Source of the DNA: Spiribacter curvatus
GTDB taxonomy: Bacteria; Pseudomonadota; Gammaproteobacteria; Nitrococcales; Nitrococcaceae
Direction of reading: 5' to 3'
Assembly: GCF_000485905.1 (NCBI RefSeq)
Contig: NC_022664.1
Span: forward strand, 1,302,001 to 1,366,000
DNA: 64,000 nt
Shown here: piece by piece, positions 8,901 through 20,462 of the stretch
How the letters are laid out: the number at the start of each line of letters is the position of its first letter
How positions within the stretch are numbered: position 1 is the first letter of the stretch
The notes under the pieces: model-generated
Told to the model about the DNA's origin: nothing
The model's input: the letters and a program-made list of their open reading frames with translations, nothing else
The model's database searches: none
Translations under genes and position numbers: made by a program

Positions 8901-9977
8901 ATGACTTATGAACGCGACATCGTCCGTCACATGGCGGGCTACGTGCCGGGCGAGCAGCCCACTGATTCCGGCATCATCAAACTCAACACCAATGAGAATC
9001 CGTGGCCGCCATCGCCGCGCGTTATCGACGCCCTTGCCACGGTGAGTGCTGAATCACTACGCCGCTACCCGTCCCCGAGCGCGGCGGCATTCCTGGCCGA
9101 GGCGGCGACGCTGCACGGCGTCGACACCGATCAGCTGGTCGCCACCAACGGCGGCGATGAGCTGCTGAGGCTGGCGATCACCACTTTCGTCCCGCCGGGT
9201 CGACCGATCGGCATCGCCGAGCCGAGCTACTCGCTCTATCCAATCCTCGCCGCCATCCACGACAGCCCGGTGCATCGCGTGGCACTCGACGACGACTGGT
9301 CGCTGCCCGCTGGCTTTCCCGACGAGCTGAACGCCGCCGGTGTGCCGCTCACTTTACTGGTCAACCCGCACGCGCCCAGCGGCCGACTGCTCAACGCCGC
9401 GGCCATCGCCCGACTGGCCGACGCGCTGGAGGGGGTGCTGCTGGTGGACGAGGCCTACGTCGACTTCGCCGACCCCGACCATGATGTCGTGAGTCTGATC
9501 GCGCATCACGACAATCTGATGATCCTGCGGACCCTGTCCAAGGGCTATTCGCTGGCCGGGCTGAGGCTGGGCTACGGCATTGGTCCGGCCAGCCTGATCC
9601 AGCCCATTGCCGCGAAAACGCGTGACAGCTACAGCGTCGATGCCGTCGCCGACCAGCTGGGTGCCGCCGCGCTGGCGGATCCCGGGACCGCCCGGGCGAG
9701 CTGGGCATCGGTTCGGCGCGAGCGTCAGCGGCTGACCGACACGCTACGCGGCTGGGGGTTCGGGGTACCCGACAGCCAGGCGAATTTCTGCCTGGCTCAA
9801 GTGCCCACCGACGCACACCGCAGTGCCGCCTCGATCTACGCCGGGCTCAAGCATGACGGCATTCTCGTGCGGCATTTCGACACCCCGCGGCTACAGGATC
9901 AGCTGCGGATATCGGTCGGAACGCCGGCACAGAATGACGCCCTGCTCGAGTCGCTACAAAGGCAGCTCGAGCGCTAG
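8901..9977 (+). CDS. hisC: histidinol-phosphate aminotransferase
   Basis: PLP enzyme of 358 residues converting imidazole-acetol phosphate and glutamate to histidinol phosphate in histidine synthesis. It has the N-terminal IIKLNTNENPWPPSP signature, the VDEAYVDFA motif, and the PLP lysine in TLSKGYSLAGLRLGYG near residue 213. The frame stays open for about 100 codons upstream, but those codons encode no family sequence and overlap the permease gene. The ATG at 8901 matches the family start and lies beside the promoter. No other his gene is in the window. The TAG stop shares CTAG with the convergent MATE gene. Confidence 0.93.
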   Translation: MTYERDIVRHMAGYVPGEQPTDSGIIKLNTNENPWPPSPRVIDALATVSAESLRRYPSPSAAAFLAEAATLHGVDTDQLVATNGGDELLRLAITTFVPPGRPIGIAEPSYSLYPILAAIHDSPVHRVALDDDWSLPAGFPDELNAAGVPLTLLVNPHAPSGRLLNAAAIARLADALEGVLLVDEAYVDFADPDHDVVSLIAHHDNLMILRTLSKGYSLAGLRLGYGIGPASLIQPIAAKTRDSYSVDAVADQLGAAALADPGTARASWASVRRERQRLTDTLRGWGFGVPDSQANFCLAQVPTDAHRSAASIYAGLKHDGILVRHFDTPRLQDQLRISVGTPAQNDALLESLQRQLER

Positions 9978-11326
9978 GCAAACCAATAACCGCGCCGCCA
10001 GGATCGCCAGAAAACAGCGCCCAGCAGCAGGCTGCGCGCCACGGTAAAGCTCACGAACGCCAGCCACAGGCCGTGATTACCCAGAGACTGGCTGAACCAC
10101 CAGACCGGCAGATAGAACCCCGCCACTGCAAGGATCATGGTGTCGCGCATGGCACCGGTCCGGGTGGCGCCGATGAAAAGCCCGTCGAGCAGATAACTTC
10201 CCACCGCCAGGATCGGCATGGCGATCATCCAGGGCAGGAACCGCTCCGCCATGGCCTGAACCTCGGGTAGATCCGTCAGCAGTGCGATCAGCGCTTCACC
10301 GCCCAGCGCAAAGCCGAGACTGGCCACCGCTGCCGTTGCCAGCGACCATTCGATCGCTGCACCCACTACACGACGGAACCCGTGCCGGTCGTTGGCACCG
10401 ATCTGCTGGCCGACCAGTGATTCCGTGGCATGGGCGAATCCATCAAGCCCGTAGGAGGCAAGCAGCACAAACTGCAGCAGTACCGCGTTGGCGGCCAGTG
10501 TCACGTCACCCAGCTGAGCGCCCCGGGAATGGAAGAAGGCAAACGCGAACAACAGACAGAGCGTGCGGATGAAAAGCGCCAGGTTCACGCCAACCAGACG
10601 CCGATAGCCAGCAATATCCGCGACCACCCCCGACACGCGACGCCAGCCCCATCCGTGCCAGGCGCGCAGTGCCAGTCCGGCACCCACCACAAAGGTCAGG
10701 TAGTCGGCGATCACACTGGCCAGCGCCACACCGTCCGTGGTCATCTCCAATCCGACGACGAACACCAGATCGAGAACGATATTGGCGGCGTTATTGATGA
10801 TCATGAGCAGTAGCGTGACACGGCTGTAACCGCGCCCCAGAAACCAGCCGATCAGGGCATAGTTGGCGAGCACGGCCGGTGCACTCAGGATACGGATACG
10901 GGCGTAGAGATCGGCCTCGGCGGTAACCGCAGCACTGCCGTCGAGCAGCTGCAGTCCGAGCGGAATCAGTACTGGATGGAGGGCAATCAGCGCGACGCCG
11001 ATCAGCCCCGCCAGCGCAAGACTCTGTCCCAGCAACCGGATGAGGTCGTCAAGGTCGTCGCGGCCACAGGCCTGCGCCGCCAGACCGGTCGTACCCATAC
11101 GCAGGAAACCAAATCCCCAATAGAGGAAGCTGAACAGCGTCGCGCCCAGGGTCACGCCACCGAGAAACCGGCTGTCGGGCAGATGCCCGACGACGGCGGT
11201 ATCCACCAGCCCCAGCAGCGGCACGGTGAGATTGGAGACGATCAGCGGCCAGGCAAGCGCGAACACCCGGCGGCGGGGTGACAGCGGCGTGCGACCAGTG
11301 TCTGGGCTGCTATAATCAGTCACCAT
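9974..11326 (-). CDS. MATE family efflux transporter (DinF-like)
   Basis: Multidrug/toxin extrusion antiporter of 450 residues with 12 predicted membrane spans. The first, VFALAWPLIVSNLTVPLLGLVDTAVVGHL, is characteristic of the DinF branch, and the second MatE half begins near residue 230. Substrate cannot be told from sequence. The ATG at 11326 is chosen because longer reading starts lie inside the divergent yhhQ gene. A GTG at 11323 is an alternative, and neither has a clear ribosome-binding site. The start codon shares CATG with the divergent yhhQ ATG (11324-11327), and the stop shares CTAG with hisC. Confidence 0.9.
   Translation of the reverse strand: MVTDYSSPDTGRTPLSPRRRVFALAWPLIVSNLTVPLLGLVDTAVVGHLPDSRFLGGVTLGATLFSFLYWGFGFLRMGTTGLAAQACGRDDLDDLIRLLGQSLALAGLIGVALIALHPVLIPLGLQLLDGSAAVTAEADLYARIRILSAPAVLANYALIGWFLGRGYSRVTLLLMIINNAANIVLDLVFVVGLEMTTDGVALASVIADYLTFVVGAGLALRAWHGWGWRRVSGVVADIAGYRRLVGVNLALFIRTLCLLFAFAFFHSRGAQLGDVTLAANAVLLQFVLLASYGLDGFAHATESLVGQQIGANDRHGFRRVVGAAIEWSLATAAVASLGFALGGEALIALLTDLPEVQAMAERFLPWMIAMPILAVGSYLLDGLFIGATRTGAMRDTMILAVAGFYLPVWWFSQSLGNHGLWLAFVSFTVARSLLLGAVFWRSWRRGYWFA
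11308..11316 (+). promoter_or_regulatory. extended -10 promoter of yhhQ, probably leaderless
   Basis: TGCTATAAT is a perfect extended -10 element. It ends 8 bases before the yhhQ ATG at 11325, so transcription should begin at about 11322-11325. No -35 box and no Shine-Dalgarno sequence is visible. Confidence 0.6.
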
Positions 11327-11992
11327 GAAAACCATCACTCCTGAACAGTATCGCCGTGCCCTCCTGCTGATCGCCGGTGCACACATTGCCATCATTACCG
11401 CCAGCAATTACCTCGTGCAGCTGCCGGTCTCGCTGCTCGGCGTGCAGACCACCTGGGGCGCGTTTTCCTTCCCGTTTATTTTCCTCGCCACCGACCTGGC
11501 GGTCCGGATCTTTGGCAAGGCATCGGCCCGGCGGATCATCTTCTTCGCCATGGGCCCGGCGCTGCTGGTCTCCTACCTGCTCGGCGTGCTGTTCCAGCAG
11601 GGCAGTTTTCAGGGGACTGACGCATTACTGGCGCTGAATGCATTCGTGGGCCGGATCGCGCTGGCGAGTTTCATGGCCTATGCACTGGGTCAGTTGCTCG
11701 ACATCCACATCTTCGACCGTCTACGGCAGTCGGCGCGCTGGTGGATCGCACCCGCGGTCTCCACGGTGTTCGGGAACCTCGCCGATACCATCGCTTTCTT
11801 CGGCATCGCATTCCACCGCAGTCCTGATGCATTCATGGCCGCCAACTGGCCCGAGATCGCGGCAGTGGACTACGCCCTCAAGATCACCATCTCGCTGCTG
11901 CTGTTCATCCCGGCCTATGGCCTGCTCCTGGGATGGCTGCGGCGCCGCGTGCTGGGGCCGGATGGCCGCGTCGGGCTGCAGACGGCGTCGCG

Positions 11993-11996
<4 letters not shown>
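11325..11996 (+). CDS. yhhQ: queuosine precursor transporter (YhhQ/DUF165 family)
   Basis: Integral membrane protein of 223 residues with about six spans. It has the family's early ASNYLVQLP segment, TTWGAFSFPFIFLATDLAVRIFG and the central AYALGQLLDIHIFDRLR motif. Members import 7-cyano/7-aminomethyl-7-deazaguanine for queuosine tRNA modification. The TATAAT at 11311-11316 leaves no space for a leader, so a preQ1 riboswitch is excluded here. Its start overlaps that of the divergent MATE gene and its stop shares CTAG with the convergent GNAT gene, so it has no private flanking DNA on either side. Confidence 0.88.
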
Positions 11997-13677
<1,681 letters not shown>

Positions 13678-14061
13678 CTAGAAACTTCGGGTGATGAGGA
13701 TACCCGCTAGTGTGGCCAGCAGGCAGGTCGTCACGCTGGCCACCACATAGAGTGCGGCACGCAGGCCAGCACCCGCCTCGTAGAGCGCGACGGCGTCGAG
13801 TGAGAAAGTCGAGAATGTCGTGAATGCGCCAATCACCCCGACACCGAAGAAAAGCCGCCATCCGGATCCGGGCATCGCCCTTTCCACGAGCAGCACAAAG
13901 GCGACACCCATTAATAGGCTGCCGAGCACATTCACGGTAAGGGTTCCCCAGGGAAAGCCCCTGGGGAGCCAGCCAGTCACCAGCGCCGTGACGCTGTAGC
14001 GCATGACGGCGCCGATCGCGCCACCGGTGGCAACGGCTACGGCTTCACCGACGAATGCCAT
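13678..14061 (-). CDS. crcB: fluoride channel CrcB/Fluc
   Basis: Four-span membrane protein of 127 residues that exports fluoride as a dual-topology dimer. Family motifs seen are GGAIGAVMRY, GTLTVNVLGSLLMG (with the pore Asn) and GAFTTFSTFSLD (the Phe-box and Na+ site region). An AGGGA ribosome-binding site precedes the ATG. The 63-base gap to rarA contains no recognisable fluoride riboswitch. The rarA-crcB-serS order is common in gammaproteobacteria. Confidence 0.95.
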   Translation of the reverse strand: MAFVGEAVAVATGGAIGAVMRYSVTALVTGWLPRGFPWGTLTVNVLGSLLMGVAFVLLVERAMPGSGWRLFFGVGVIGAFTTFSTFSLDAVALYEAGAGLRAALYVVASVTTCLLATLAGILITRSF

Positions 14062-14124
14062 TCATCCCTACCCCAAGTGTCAGACGGCGGAAGTGTACGC
14101 GAATCGCGGTCACGATCGTAGCGG

Positions 14125-15423
14125 TCAGTGGCGGCGCGCGGCTTCGTCGAGCTCGGCAAGCCAGGCGAGCCGGTCCGCGATACGCCGCTCCAGTCCGCGG
14201 TCAGTGGGCTGATAGTAACGCCGCCCGGCGAGGGCCTCCGGCAGATAGGTCTCATCCGCGGCGTAGCCATGCGGTTCGTCGTGGGCGTAGCGATAGTCAT
14301 GGCCGTAACCAAGGGATTTCATCAGCCGGGTTGGCGCGTTGCGCAGATGGACCGGCACTTCGAGCGAGCCCTCGGAACGGGCATCCGCCATCGCCGTGCT
14401 GAAGGCACGATAGACCGCATTGCTCTTTGGCACAGCGGCGAGGTAGCTGATCGCATGCGCGATGGCCAGCTCACCCTCGGGAGAGCCCAGACGCTCCTGC
14501 GCCTGCCAGGCATCAAGGCCAATCTGCAGGGCCCGGGGGTCGGCATTGCCGATGTCCTCTGAGGCCATGCGTACCACGCGTCGGGCAATGTAGAGCGGAT
14601 CGCAGCCGCCATCGAGCATACGGGCGTACCAGTACAAGGCGGCATCGGGCGCAGAACCCCGCACCGATTTGTGCAGGGCGGACATCAGATCGTAGAAGGC
14701 GTCGCCGCCCTTATCGAAGCGTGCCCGTCCCCCCGCGGCGGCCTCACGGATCTGGTCCACATCAATCGTTGCCGCGTCACCGGCAAGGTCAGCGGCGACC
14801 TCGAGCAGACTGAGCGCGGTGCGGGCGTCCCCGTCGGCGAGCTGGGTCAGGGCCTCCCGCGCCGCATCACTCAGACTCAGATCAGTGTCGCCGAGGCCGC
14901 GCTCCGCATCAGTCATCGCGGCATCGATCAGACGACCGATGGCGACCGGCTCGAGGGCACGGAGGACATAGACCCGCACTCGTGAGAGCAGCGCATTGTT
15001 CAGCTCGAAGGACGGGTTCTCGGTCGTGGCACCAATAAACAGGAGCGTGCCGTTTTCGATGTAGGGCAGGAAAGCGTCCTGCTGCGCCTTGTTGAAGCGG
15101 TGGACCTCGTCGACGAACAGCAACGTCTGTCGTCCCGCCTCGCGGTTGGCACTGCCACGGGCAGCGCACTCGCGGATGTCCTTGACCCCTGCCATGACTG
15201 CCGACAACGTGAGGAATTCGGCATCGGCCGCAGCAGCCACCATCCGTGCGAGCGTCGTCTTGCCCGTCCCGGGCGGCCCCCACAGGACCATGGAATGCGG
15301 CCGACCCGCCGCCAGCGCCTCACCCAGCGGCCTTCCAGGCGCAAGCAGGTGATCCTGACCCGCGAACTCATCCGCGCGGCGTGGCCGCATCCGATCGGCG
15401 AGTGGACGGGTACGGTCGATCAT
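14125..15423 (-). CDS. rarA: replication-associated recombination protein RarA (MgsA)
   Basis: AAA+ ATPase of 432 residues of the clamp-loader-like RarA/WRNIP1 family, acting at stalled forks. It has Walker A GPPGTGKTTLAR near residue 50, Walker B LLFVDEVHRFNKAQQDAFLP, sensor 1 GATTENPSFELN and the arginine-finger region LLSRVRVY. The C-terminal tetramerisation domain has GGCDPLYIARRVVRMASEDIG and NAVY. The ATG overlaps the lolA stop as ATGA, so lolA and rarA are translationally coupled, a conserved pairing. Confidence 0.96.
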   Translation of the reverse strand: MIDRTRPLADRMRPRRADEFAGQDHLLAPGRPLGEALAAGRPHSMVLWGPPGTGKTTLARMVAAAADAEFLTLSAVMAGVKDIRECAARGSANREAGRQTLLFVDEVHRFNKAQQDAFLPYIENGTLLFIGATTENPSFELNNALLSRVRVYVLRALEPVAIGRLIDAAMTDAERGLGDTDLSLSDAAREALTQLADGDARTALSLLEVAADLAGDAATIDVDQIREAAAGGRARFDKGGDAFYDLMSALHKSVRGSAPDAALYWYARMLDGGCDPLYIARRVVRMASEDIGNADPRALQIGLDAWQAQERLGSPEGELAIAHAISYLAAVPKSNAVYRAFSTAMADARSEGSLEVPVHLRNAPTRLMKSLGYGHDYRYAHDEPHGYAADETYLPEALAGRRYYQPTDRGLERRIADRLAWLAELDEAARRH

Positions 15424-16097
15424 GACCCCTGCATGACATCGACCCCCTCCGGGGGCTGGAAATCAAAACGCCCGGACTCGATCGTGGGGTTACGCACGAT
15501 CTCGAGCAGCTTCACGGTGATGCGCTGACCAAGACCGTCCGCGACCTCAATGGCCACCGGTACACCCTGCTCGAGGGTGAGATGAACGCGCTGGAAATCC
15601 CAGGCAGGATCGGTCGGCTTCATCACGATCCGGCCGTCATCCGCGACGGAGAGCTCAAAGCGCTCCTGCAGACGCGCAAAATCGCCGCTCAGAAGCTGCG
15701 CCGCGCCCACGCCGAGCGCCTCGTCGAGCGGGCGCACTACGACCTGATCAAGCGCGACATCGTGGACCCAGAGCTTTTCACCATCGGCGGTGATGATCTG
15801 CTCCCAGGGCGTTTCATAGTCCCAGACAAAGCGTTGCGGGCGGGCGATCACAAACGACCCGGCCGCTTCTTCGACGACTGCTCCGGTCTCATCCATTGTC
15901 ACCTGACGGAACTCGCCCTTGAGCGTATCGACCGCCTCAAAGTACTGCTCGAGGCGCTGCAATGCCTCGGGGGGTGATGCCGGGGAAGCCGCATCCGTTG
16001 TGCCGGCGGCCACCGCCGACATGCCACCCAGCGCCAACAGGGCGCCGATGAGCACGCCACCCAGTCGACGCTTCAGCCCGCTCGTCAATCCTGTCAT
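15420..16097 (-). CDS. lolA: outer-membrane lipoprotein carrier protein LolA
   Basis: Periplasmic chaperone of 225 residues that carries lipoproteins from LolCDE to LolB. The signal peptide contains RRLGGVLIGALLALGGMSAVAA. The mature protein has the LolA beginning LEQYFEAVDTLKGEFRQ, then PQRFVWDYETPWEQIITADGEKLWVHD. I choose the ATG at 16097, which overlaps the ftsK stop as TGATG, rather than the TTG one codon earlier. The gene is coupled both to ftsK upstream and rarA downstream. Confidence 0.95.
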   Translation of the reverse strand: MTGLTSGLKRRLGGVLIGALLALGGMSAVAAGTTDAASPASPPEALQRLEQYFEAVDTLKGEFRQVTMDETGAVVEEAAGSFVIARPQRFVWDYETPWEQIITADGEKLWVHDVALDQVVVRPLDEALGVGAAQLLSGDFARLQERFELSVADDGRIVMKPTDPAWDFQRVHLTLEQGVPVAIEVADGLGQRITVKLLEIVRNPTIESGRFDFQPPEGVDVMQGS

Positions 16098-18478
16098 CAA
16101 CCCCCCGGTGGCGGTGGCGCGATCACCTCGCGCGAGCCATTGGCCTGCAGCGGTCCGACGATGCCGGCCGCCTCCATTTCCTCAACCAGCCGTGCCGCGC
16201 GGTTATAGCCCACCTTCAGCCGTCGCTGGACACCCGAGATCGAGGCCTTGCGCGTCTCGGTGACGATACGCACCGCCTGATCATAGAGCGGATCGGACTC
16301 GCCACCCGCCGCATTCATTTCGCCCGGCAGTGCACCGGCACTGGCGCTCTCTCCCGTGGATTCATCGAGGATCCCATCGACATAATCCGGCGAGCCCGTC
16401 TGTTTGAGATGCTCGGCGATCCGGTGCACCTCGGCGTCCGAGACGAAGGCGCCGTGGACCCGCTCAGGCAGTCCGCGACTGCTGGGACCGAGGTAGAGCA
16501 TATCGCCATGGCCAAGCAGTGATTCGGCGCCCATCTGATCGAGGATGGTGCGTGAATCGACACGTGATGACACCTGGAACGCCATGCGCGTCGGGATATT
16601 GGCCTTGATCAGGCCGGTGATCACATCAACCGACGGGCGCTGCGTGGCGAGGATCAGATGGATCCCAGCTGCACGGGCCTTCTGTGCGAGTCGGGCAATC
16701 AGCTCCTCGACCTTCTTGCCGACCATCATCATCATATCGGCGAACTCGTCCACCACGACGACGGTGTACGGCATGGGCTCAAGCAGTGGCGGCTGCGGCG
16801 CCTCCCCATCGAGGGTCGGCTCGATCCGTCCCCCCGCCTTTTCCCAGAGCGGATCGGTGATCGGCTCACCCCGATCCCGCGCGGCGCGGATCTTCTCATT
16901 CGCACCATCGATGTTGCGCACGCCCAGCGTCGACATCACGCGGTAGCGGCGCTCCATTTCGCCCACACACCAGCGCAGCGCGTTGGCCGCCTCTTTCATG
17001 TCGGTGACCACCGGCGCGAGCAGATGCGGAATCCCATCATAGACCGAGAGCTCGAGCATTTTGGGATCGATCATGATCATGCGGACCTGCTCTGGGCTAT
17101 TCTTGTAGAGCATGCTGATGATCATGGCGTTAACGCCCACCGACTTACCGGAGCCGGTGGTACCGGCGACCAGCAGATGCGGCATCTTGGCGAGATCGAC
17201 GACCTGCGTGAAGCCACCGATATCCTTGCCGATCGCCAGAGTCAGCGGCGAATCCGACTGATCGAAGGCATCGGCGCGGATGATCTCCGACAGGGCAATG
17301 ATCTGGCGGTGCGCGTTCGGGATTTCCAGACCAACGACCGACTTGCCGGGGATGACCTCGACCACCCGGACAGCAGTGACGGAAAGCGCGCGCGCCAGAT
17401 CCTTGGACAGATTGCTGATCTGACTCACTTTTACGCCGGCCGCGGGCTTGAGCTCGAAGCGGGTGATCACCGGGCCCGGCTGGACCGCCACGACCTCGAC
17501 CTGGACGCCAAAATCGCGGAGCTTGGTCTCGACCAGCCGTGACATCGTCTCCAGCGCGTCTTCGCTATAGCCCGGCTGCTCCGCCTGTGGCGTGTCGAGC
17601 AGCGACACCGGTGGCTGACCGCCTGGCGCGGGTGATGGCGCCGGGCGCTGACGCGGCTGCGCCCGGCTTGTTTTCCCCGGCGCTGGGGCTGGCGCCGGCG
17701 ATGCCGGTGCGGCGGTCGGTGCGACCGCCGGCTCAGGCGCCGGCGCCGCAATCGCTGGACGGTTCCGCTCGCGGCTCTCGCGGCGCTCAGCGCGTTTCGC
17801 TGTCTGTCGGGCGTGCGCGGCCCGCAGCGCGGTCATGCCCGACTGGATCCAGCCCTGCAGGGCCACCAGATACTTACCCTGGGCGAGTACGAACTGTCCG
17901 AGCCGGTCCATGAGCAGAATCCATGACAGGCCGGTGAAAAGCGTGACGCCGGCGAGCAGGACCGCCAGTGCCAGCAATGTGGCGCCGATGAAACTGAACG
18001 CATCCGTGGCCCAGTCGCCGACCAGATTGCCGAGCACGCCGCCGGAGCTGAGCGGGACGGTGCCAACCACCGGCGGGATATGCAGTCTTGCCACGGCCGC
18101 CCCGGCAAGCAGAGTGAGCACGAAGCCCAACACCCGCACCCCCATCACGCCCCAGTGCACAGGACCGCCGCGGCGCTGCCAGCGATACACCAGTGTCGCC
18201 AGCAACGCGATCAGAATGGGAAACAGATAGGCGAGATAGCCGAACAGATACAGGCTCAGATCGGCCCAGTAGGCACCGACCACACCCCCCGCGTTATCGA
18301 CGCCCCGAACCGGGCCGGACTGGCTCCACCCGGGATCAGCCGGCGCGTAGGTCAGCAGCGAGAGCACGAGAAAGCCGGCCACGGCCATCAGCAACAGCAG
18401 GGCCGCCTCCCGGATGACCCGACTGATGTGATGGCTCCCTGGCGCCATCAGTTGCCGCGCTGTCGTCTTGCCTGCCAT
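16097..18478 (-). CDS. ftsK: DNA translocase FtsK
   Basis: Septal DNA pump of 793 residues that segregates chromosome termini and activates XerD. There are four membrane spans in the first 190 residues, then an unusually short Pro/Ala-rich linker (about residues 215-300, e.g. [21 protein letters not shown]). The alpha/beta RecA-like motor follows, with Walker [16 protein letters not shown] near residue 440 and Walker [13 protein letters not shown]. The C-terminal winged-helix gamma domain ([22 protein letters not shown]) reads KOPS sequences. It is shorter than the 1329-residue E. coli protein, as in many gammaproteobacteria with compact FtsK. A TACACT box lies 7 bases before the ATG. FtsK-LolA-RarA form an overlapping operon. 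Confidence 0.96.
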   Translation of the reverse strand: MAGKTTARQLMAPGSHHISRVIREAALLLLMAVAGFLVLSLLTYAPADPGWSQSGPVRGVDNAGGVVGAYWADLSLYLFGYLAYLFPILIALLATLVYRWQRRGGPVHWGVMGVRVLGFVLTLLAGAAVARLHIPPVVGTVPLSSGGVLGNLVGDWATDAFSFIGATLLALAVLLAGVTLFTGLSWILLMDRLGQFVLAQGKYLVALQGWIQSGMTALRAAHARQTAKRAERRESRERNRPAIAAPAPEPAVAPTAAPASPAPAPAPGKTSRAQPRQRPAPSPAPGGQPPVSLLDTPQAEQPGYSEDALETMSRLVETKLRDFGVQVEVVAVQPGPVITRFELKPAAGVKVSQISNLSKDLARALSVTAVRVVEVIPGKSVVGLEIPNAHRQIIALSEIIRADAFDQSDSPLTLAIGKDIGGFTQVVDLAKMPHLLVAGTTGSGKSVGVNAMIISMLYKNSPEQVRMIMIDPKMLELSVYDGIPHLLAPVVTDMKEAANALRWCVGEMERRYRVMSTLGVRNIDGANEKIRAARDRGEPITDPLWEKAGGRIEPTLDGEAPQPPLLEPMPYTVVVVDEFADMMMMVGKKVEELIARLAQKARAAGIHLILATQRPSVDVITGLIKANIPTRMAFQVSSRVDSRTILDQMGAESLLGHGDMLYLGPSSRGLPERVHGAFVSDAEVHRIAEHLKQTGSPDYVDGILDESTGESASAGALPGEMNAAGGESDPLYDQAVRIVTETRKASISGVQRRLKVGYNRAARLVEEMEAAGIVGPLQANGSREVIAPPPPGG

Positions 18479-18485
18479 GGCCTTG

Positions 18486-18491
18486 AGTGTA
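18486..18491 (-). promoter_or_regulatory. possible ftsK -10 box close to the start codon
   Basis: Minus-strand TACACT, preceded directly by TG, ends 7 bases before the ftsK ATG. No convincing -35. Listed because the same close spacing recurs at hisC, yhhQ, mnmA and relA. Confidence 0.35.
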
Positions 18492-18562
18492 CAGTAGGCG
18501 TCCGGCCTTTAGCAGCGGGGAAAGCCGGGCACTTCAGGGTGACTTATGCGGTCTGTCCAGAC

Positions 18563-19720
18563 ATGCAACTCAGAGCCATATCAGCAATCAACGAAATCGC
18601 CGCCGAGCGATGGAACGCACTGATCGGGGCTGACAACCCGTTCCTGCGCCATGAATTCCTCGATGCGATGGAGCGCCATGGCGCTGTGTCCCGGGAGAAC
18701 GGCTGGGTCCCTTACCATCTTCTCCTCGAGGATGGCGACACCCTGGCCGCGGCGGCGCCGGCCTATATCAAGGGCAACTCATGGGGCGAGTTCGTATTCG
18801 ATTTCGCCTGGGCGCATGCCTACGAGCGCAACGGGCTGGACTACTATCCAAAGCTGATCATTGCGGTGCCCTACAGCCCCGTGAATGGCCCTCGCATGCT
18901 GTTGAATAGTGATTACCCAGCGGATGGGCTCCGCCGGACGCTCGCCGACGGCGCGCAGCAGATGGCCGATGCAATGGCGATCAGCTCAGTCCACTGGCTA
19001 TTCCCGCAGGCCGATGACATGGCCGCGCTGGAGAGTGCCGACTACGCTCGTCGGGACGGCTGCCAGTACCATTGGCGGAATGCCGGCTATCGCGACTTCG
19101 AGGCGTTCCTTGGCGGGCTCAACGCTAAAAAGCGCAAGAATATCCGCCGCGAGCGTCGCCGGGTCGATGAACAGGGCCTGGAGATGCGCACGCTCCACGG
19201 CCATGAAGTCAGCGATGAACTCTGGACGGCGCTGCACGGCTTCTACGAGGACACCTTTCACGCCCATGGCAATCTGCCGGTCATAAGCCGGGACTGCTTT
19301 GCGGAACTCGGCGAACGGCTCGGCGATCGGGTGGTGGTCTTCCTCGCCGAGGCCGACGGTACCCCCGTCGCGGCAGCGATCTGTCTGCGTAGTGACGACA
19401 CACTCTATGGCCGCTATTGGGGGGCCGCTTACGACTACGACGACCTGCATTTCGAGGCCTGCTACTATCAGGGCATCGACTATTGCATCCGTGAGGGGAT
19501 GGATCGGTTTGAACCCGGCGCGCAGGGCGAGCATAAGGTGGCTCGTGGGTTTCTGCCTGTCCTCACACACTCCGCCCACTATCTGCGCGACGAACAGTTC
19601 CGCGCCGCCGTGGATGACTTTCTCGCCCGCGAGCGACCCGCTGTGGCCGAGTACGCTCAGACCCTGACCGCAGAAGGCCCCTATCGGGCCGACATACTGG
19701 AGCAGCTACCCCGTGACTGA
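18563..19720 (+). CDS. FemAB-like GNAT protein (COG3146/DUF482)
   Basis: Protein of 385 residues resembling the 'peptidoglycan biosynthesis/recognition' family, which has a double GNAT fold related to FemABX aminoacyl-tRNA-dependent transferases. Visible family hallmarks are NPFLRHEFLDAMERHGAV near the start, a basic stretch LNAKKRKNIRRERRRV in the middle, YGRYWGAAYDYDDLHFEACYYQGIDYCI and FEPGAQGEHKVARGFLPVLTHSAHYL near the end. The frame is open far upstream, but the family homology begins at this ATG; a GTG at 18539 is possible. The stop overlaps the aat GTG start by 8 bases, so the two are translationally coupled. The biochemical role is not established for this family. Confidence 0.82.
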   Translation: MQLRAISAINEIAAERWNALIGADNPFLRHEFLDAMERHGAVSRENGWVPYHLLLEDGDTLAAAAPAYIKGNSWGEFVFDFAWAHAYERNGLDYYPKLIIAVPYSPVNGPRMLLNSDYPADGLRRTLADGAQQMADAMAISSVHWLFPQADDMAALESADYARRDGCQYHWRNAGYRDFEAFLGGLNAKKRKNIRRERRRVDEQGLEMRTLHGHEVSDELWTALHGFYEDTFHAHGNLPVISRDCFAELGERLGDRVVVFLAEADGTPVAAAICLRSDDTLYGRYWGAAYDYDDLHFEACYYQGIDYCIREGMDRFEPGAQGEHKVARGFLPVLTHSAHYLRDEQFRAAVDDFLARERPAVAEYAQTLTAEGPYRADILEQLPRD

Positions 19721-20462
19721 GCCGGCGCTCCCCGTCCCATGGCTTGCGCCGAATGACGAGACGACACCACTCCCTGATCCGGAAACCGCCCTTGCCGATC
19801 CCAATGGGCTGCTCGCCATCGGGGCGTCACTGTCGCCGCAGAGACTGGAATCGGCCTATCGGCGCGGCATATTCCCCTGGTACGCCCCGGGCGAGCCGAT
19901 CCTGTGGTGGAGTCCGGATCCACGCGCGCTGATCACCCCATCGGGCTTTCACATGAGCCGATCACTGCGCCGGCGGCTGCAGAAACCCGATTACGAGGTG
20001 TCCATGGACACCGCCTTCGAGGCGGTTGTCGCCGCCTGTGCCGCACCGCGGCTGGATCAACCCGGCACCTGGATCACACCGGAAATGGCTGATGCCTACT
20101 GTCAGCTGCATACACTCGGGCTCGCCCACTCCATTGAGGTCTGGCGCGGGAAACGTCTGATCGGTGGGTTATACGGCGTTTCCACCGGCCATGCCTTTTT
20201 CGGAGAGTCGATGTTCAGTCGCGCCACCAATGCCAGCAAGATCGCCATCGCCTGGCTGCTCCGACAGTTGGACGAATGGGGATTCGACTTCCTCGATTGC
20301 CAGATGCCGACCGAACACCTGCTCAGCCTGGGCGCCGAAACAGTGCCCCGCAAACGCTTTCTGCTCAGGCTGGCCGCCAGTCAGCGGGGGGCGACACGCC
20401 TCGGAGACTGGTCTGTTTCGATCACTCGCAGTGATGTCAGCCACGCATGGCGGCGGTCGTGA
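19713..20462 (+). CDS. aat: leucyl/phenylalanyl-tRNA--protein transferase
   Basis: Cytoplasmic enzyme of 249 residues that transfers Leu or Phe from tRNA to proteins with N-terminal Arg or Lys, marking them for ClpS/ClpAP. It has the family segments ALADPNGLLAIGASLSPQRLESAYRRGIFPWY, ILWWSPDPRALI, and HSIEVWRGKRLIGGLYGVSTGHAFFGESMFS. The start is GTG at 19713, overlapping the FemAB-like gene stop. The C terminus overlaps bpt by 16 bases. The catalytic GNAT-like core is complete. Confidence 0.96.
   Translation: MTEPALPVPWLAPNDETTPLPDPETALADPNGLLAIGASLSPQRLESAYRRGIFPWYAPGEPILWWSPDPRALITPSGFHMSRSLRRRLQKPDYEVSMDTAFEAVVAACAAPRLDQPGTWITPEMADAYCQLHTLGLAHSIEVWRGKRLIGGLYGVSTGHAFFGESMFSRATNASKIAIAWLLRQLDEWGFDFLDCQMPTEHLLSLGAETVPRKRFLLRLAASQRGATRLGDWSVSITRSDVSHAWRRS

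Noticed and set aside
14062-14124. Fluoride riboswitch before crcB
   Set aside because: The 63-base gap shows no recognisable pseudoknot motif of that class.
18502-18530. Small RNA or hairpin gene between ftsK and the FemAB-like gene
   Set aside because: The CCGGC/GCCGG pairing needs a bulge, and there is no terminator or promoter to support an RNA gene.
18080-18562. Upstream extension of the FemAB-like gene
   Set aside because: It lies antisense to ftsK and adds no family sequence.
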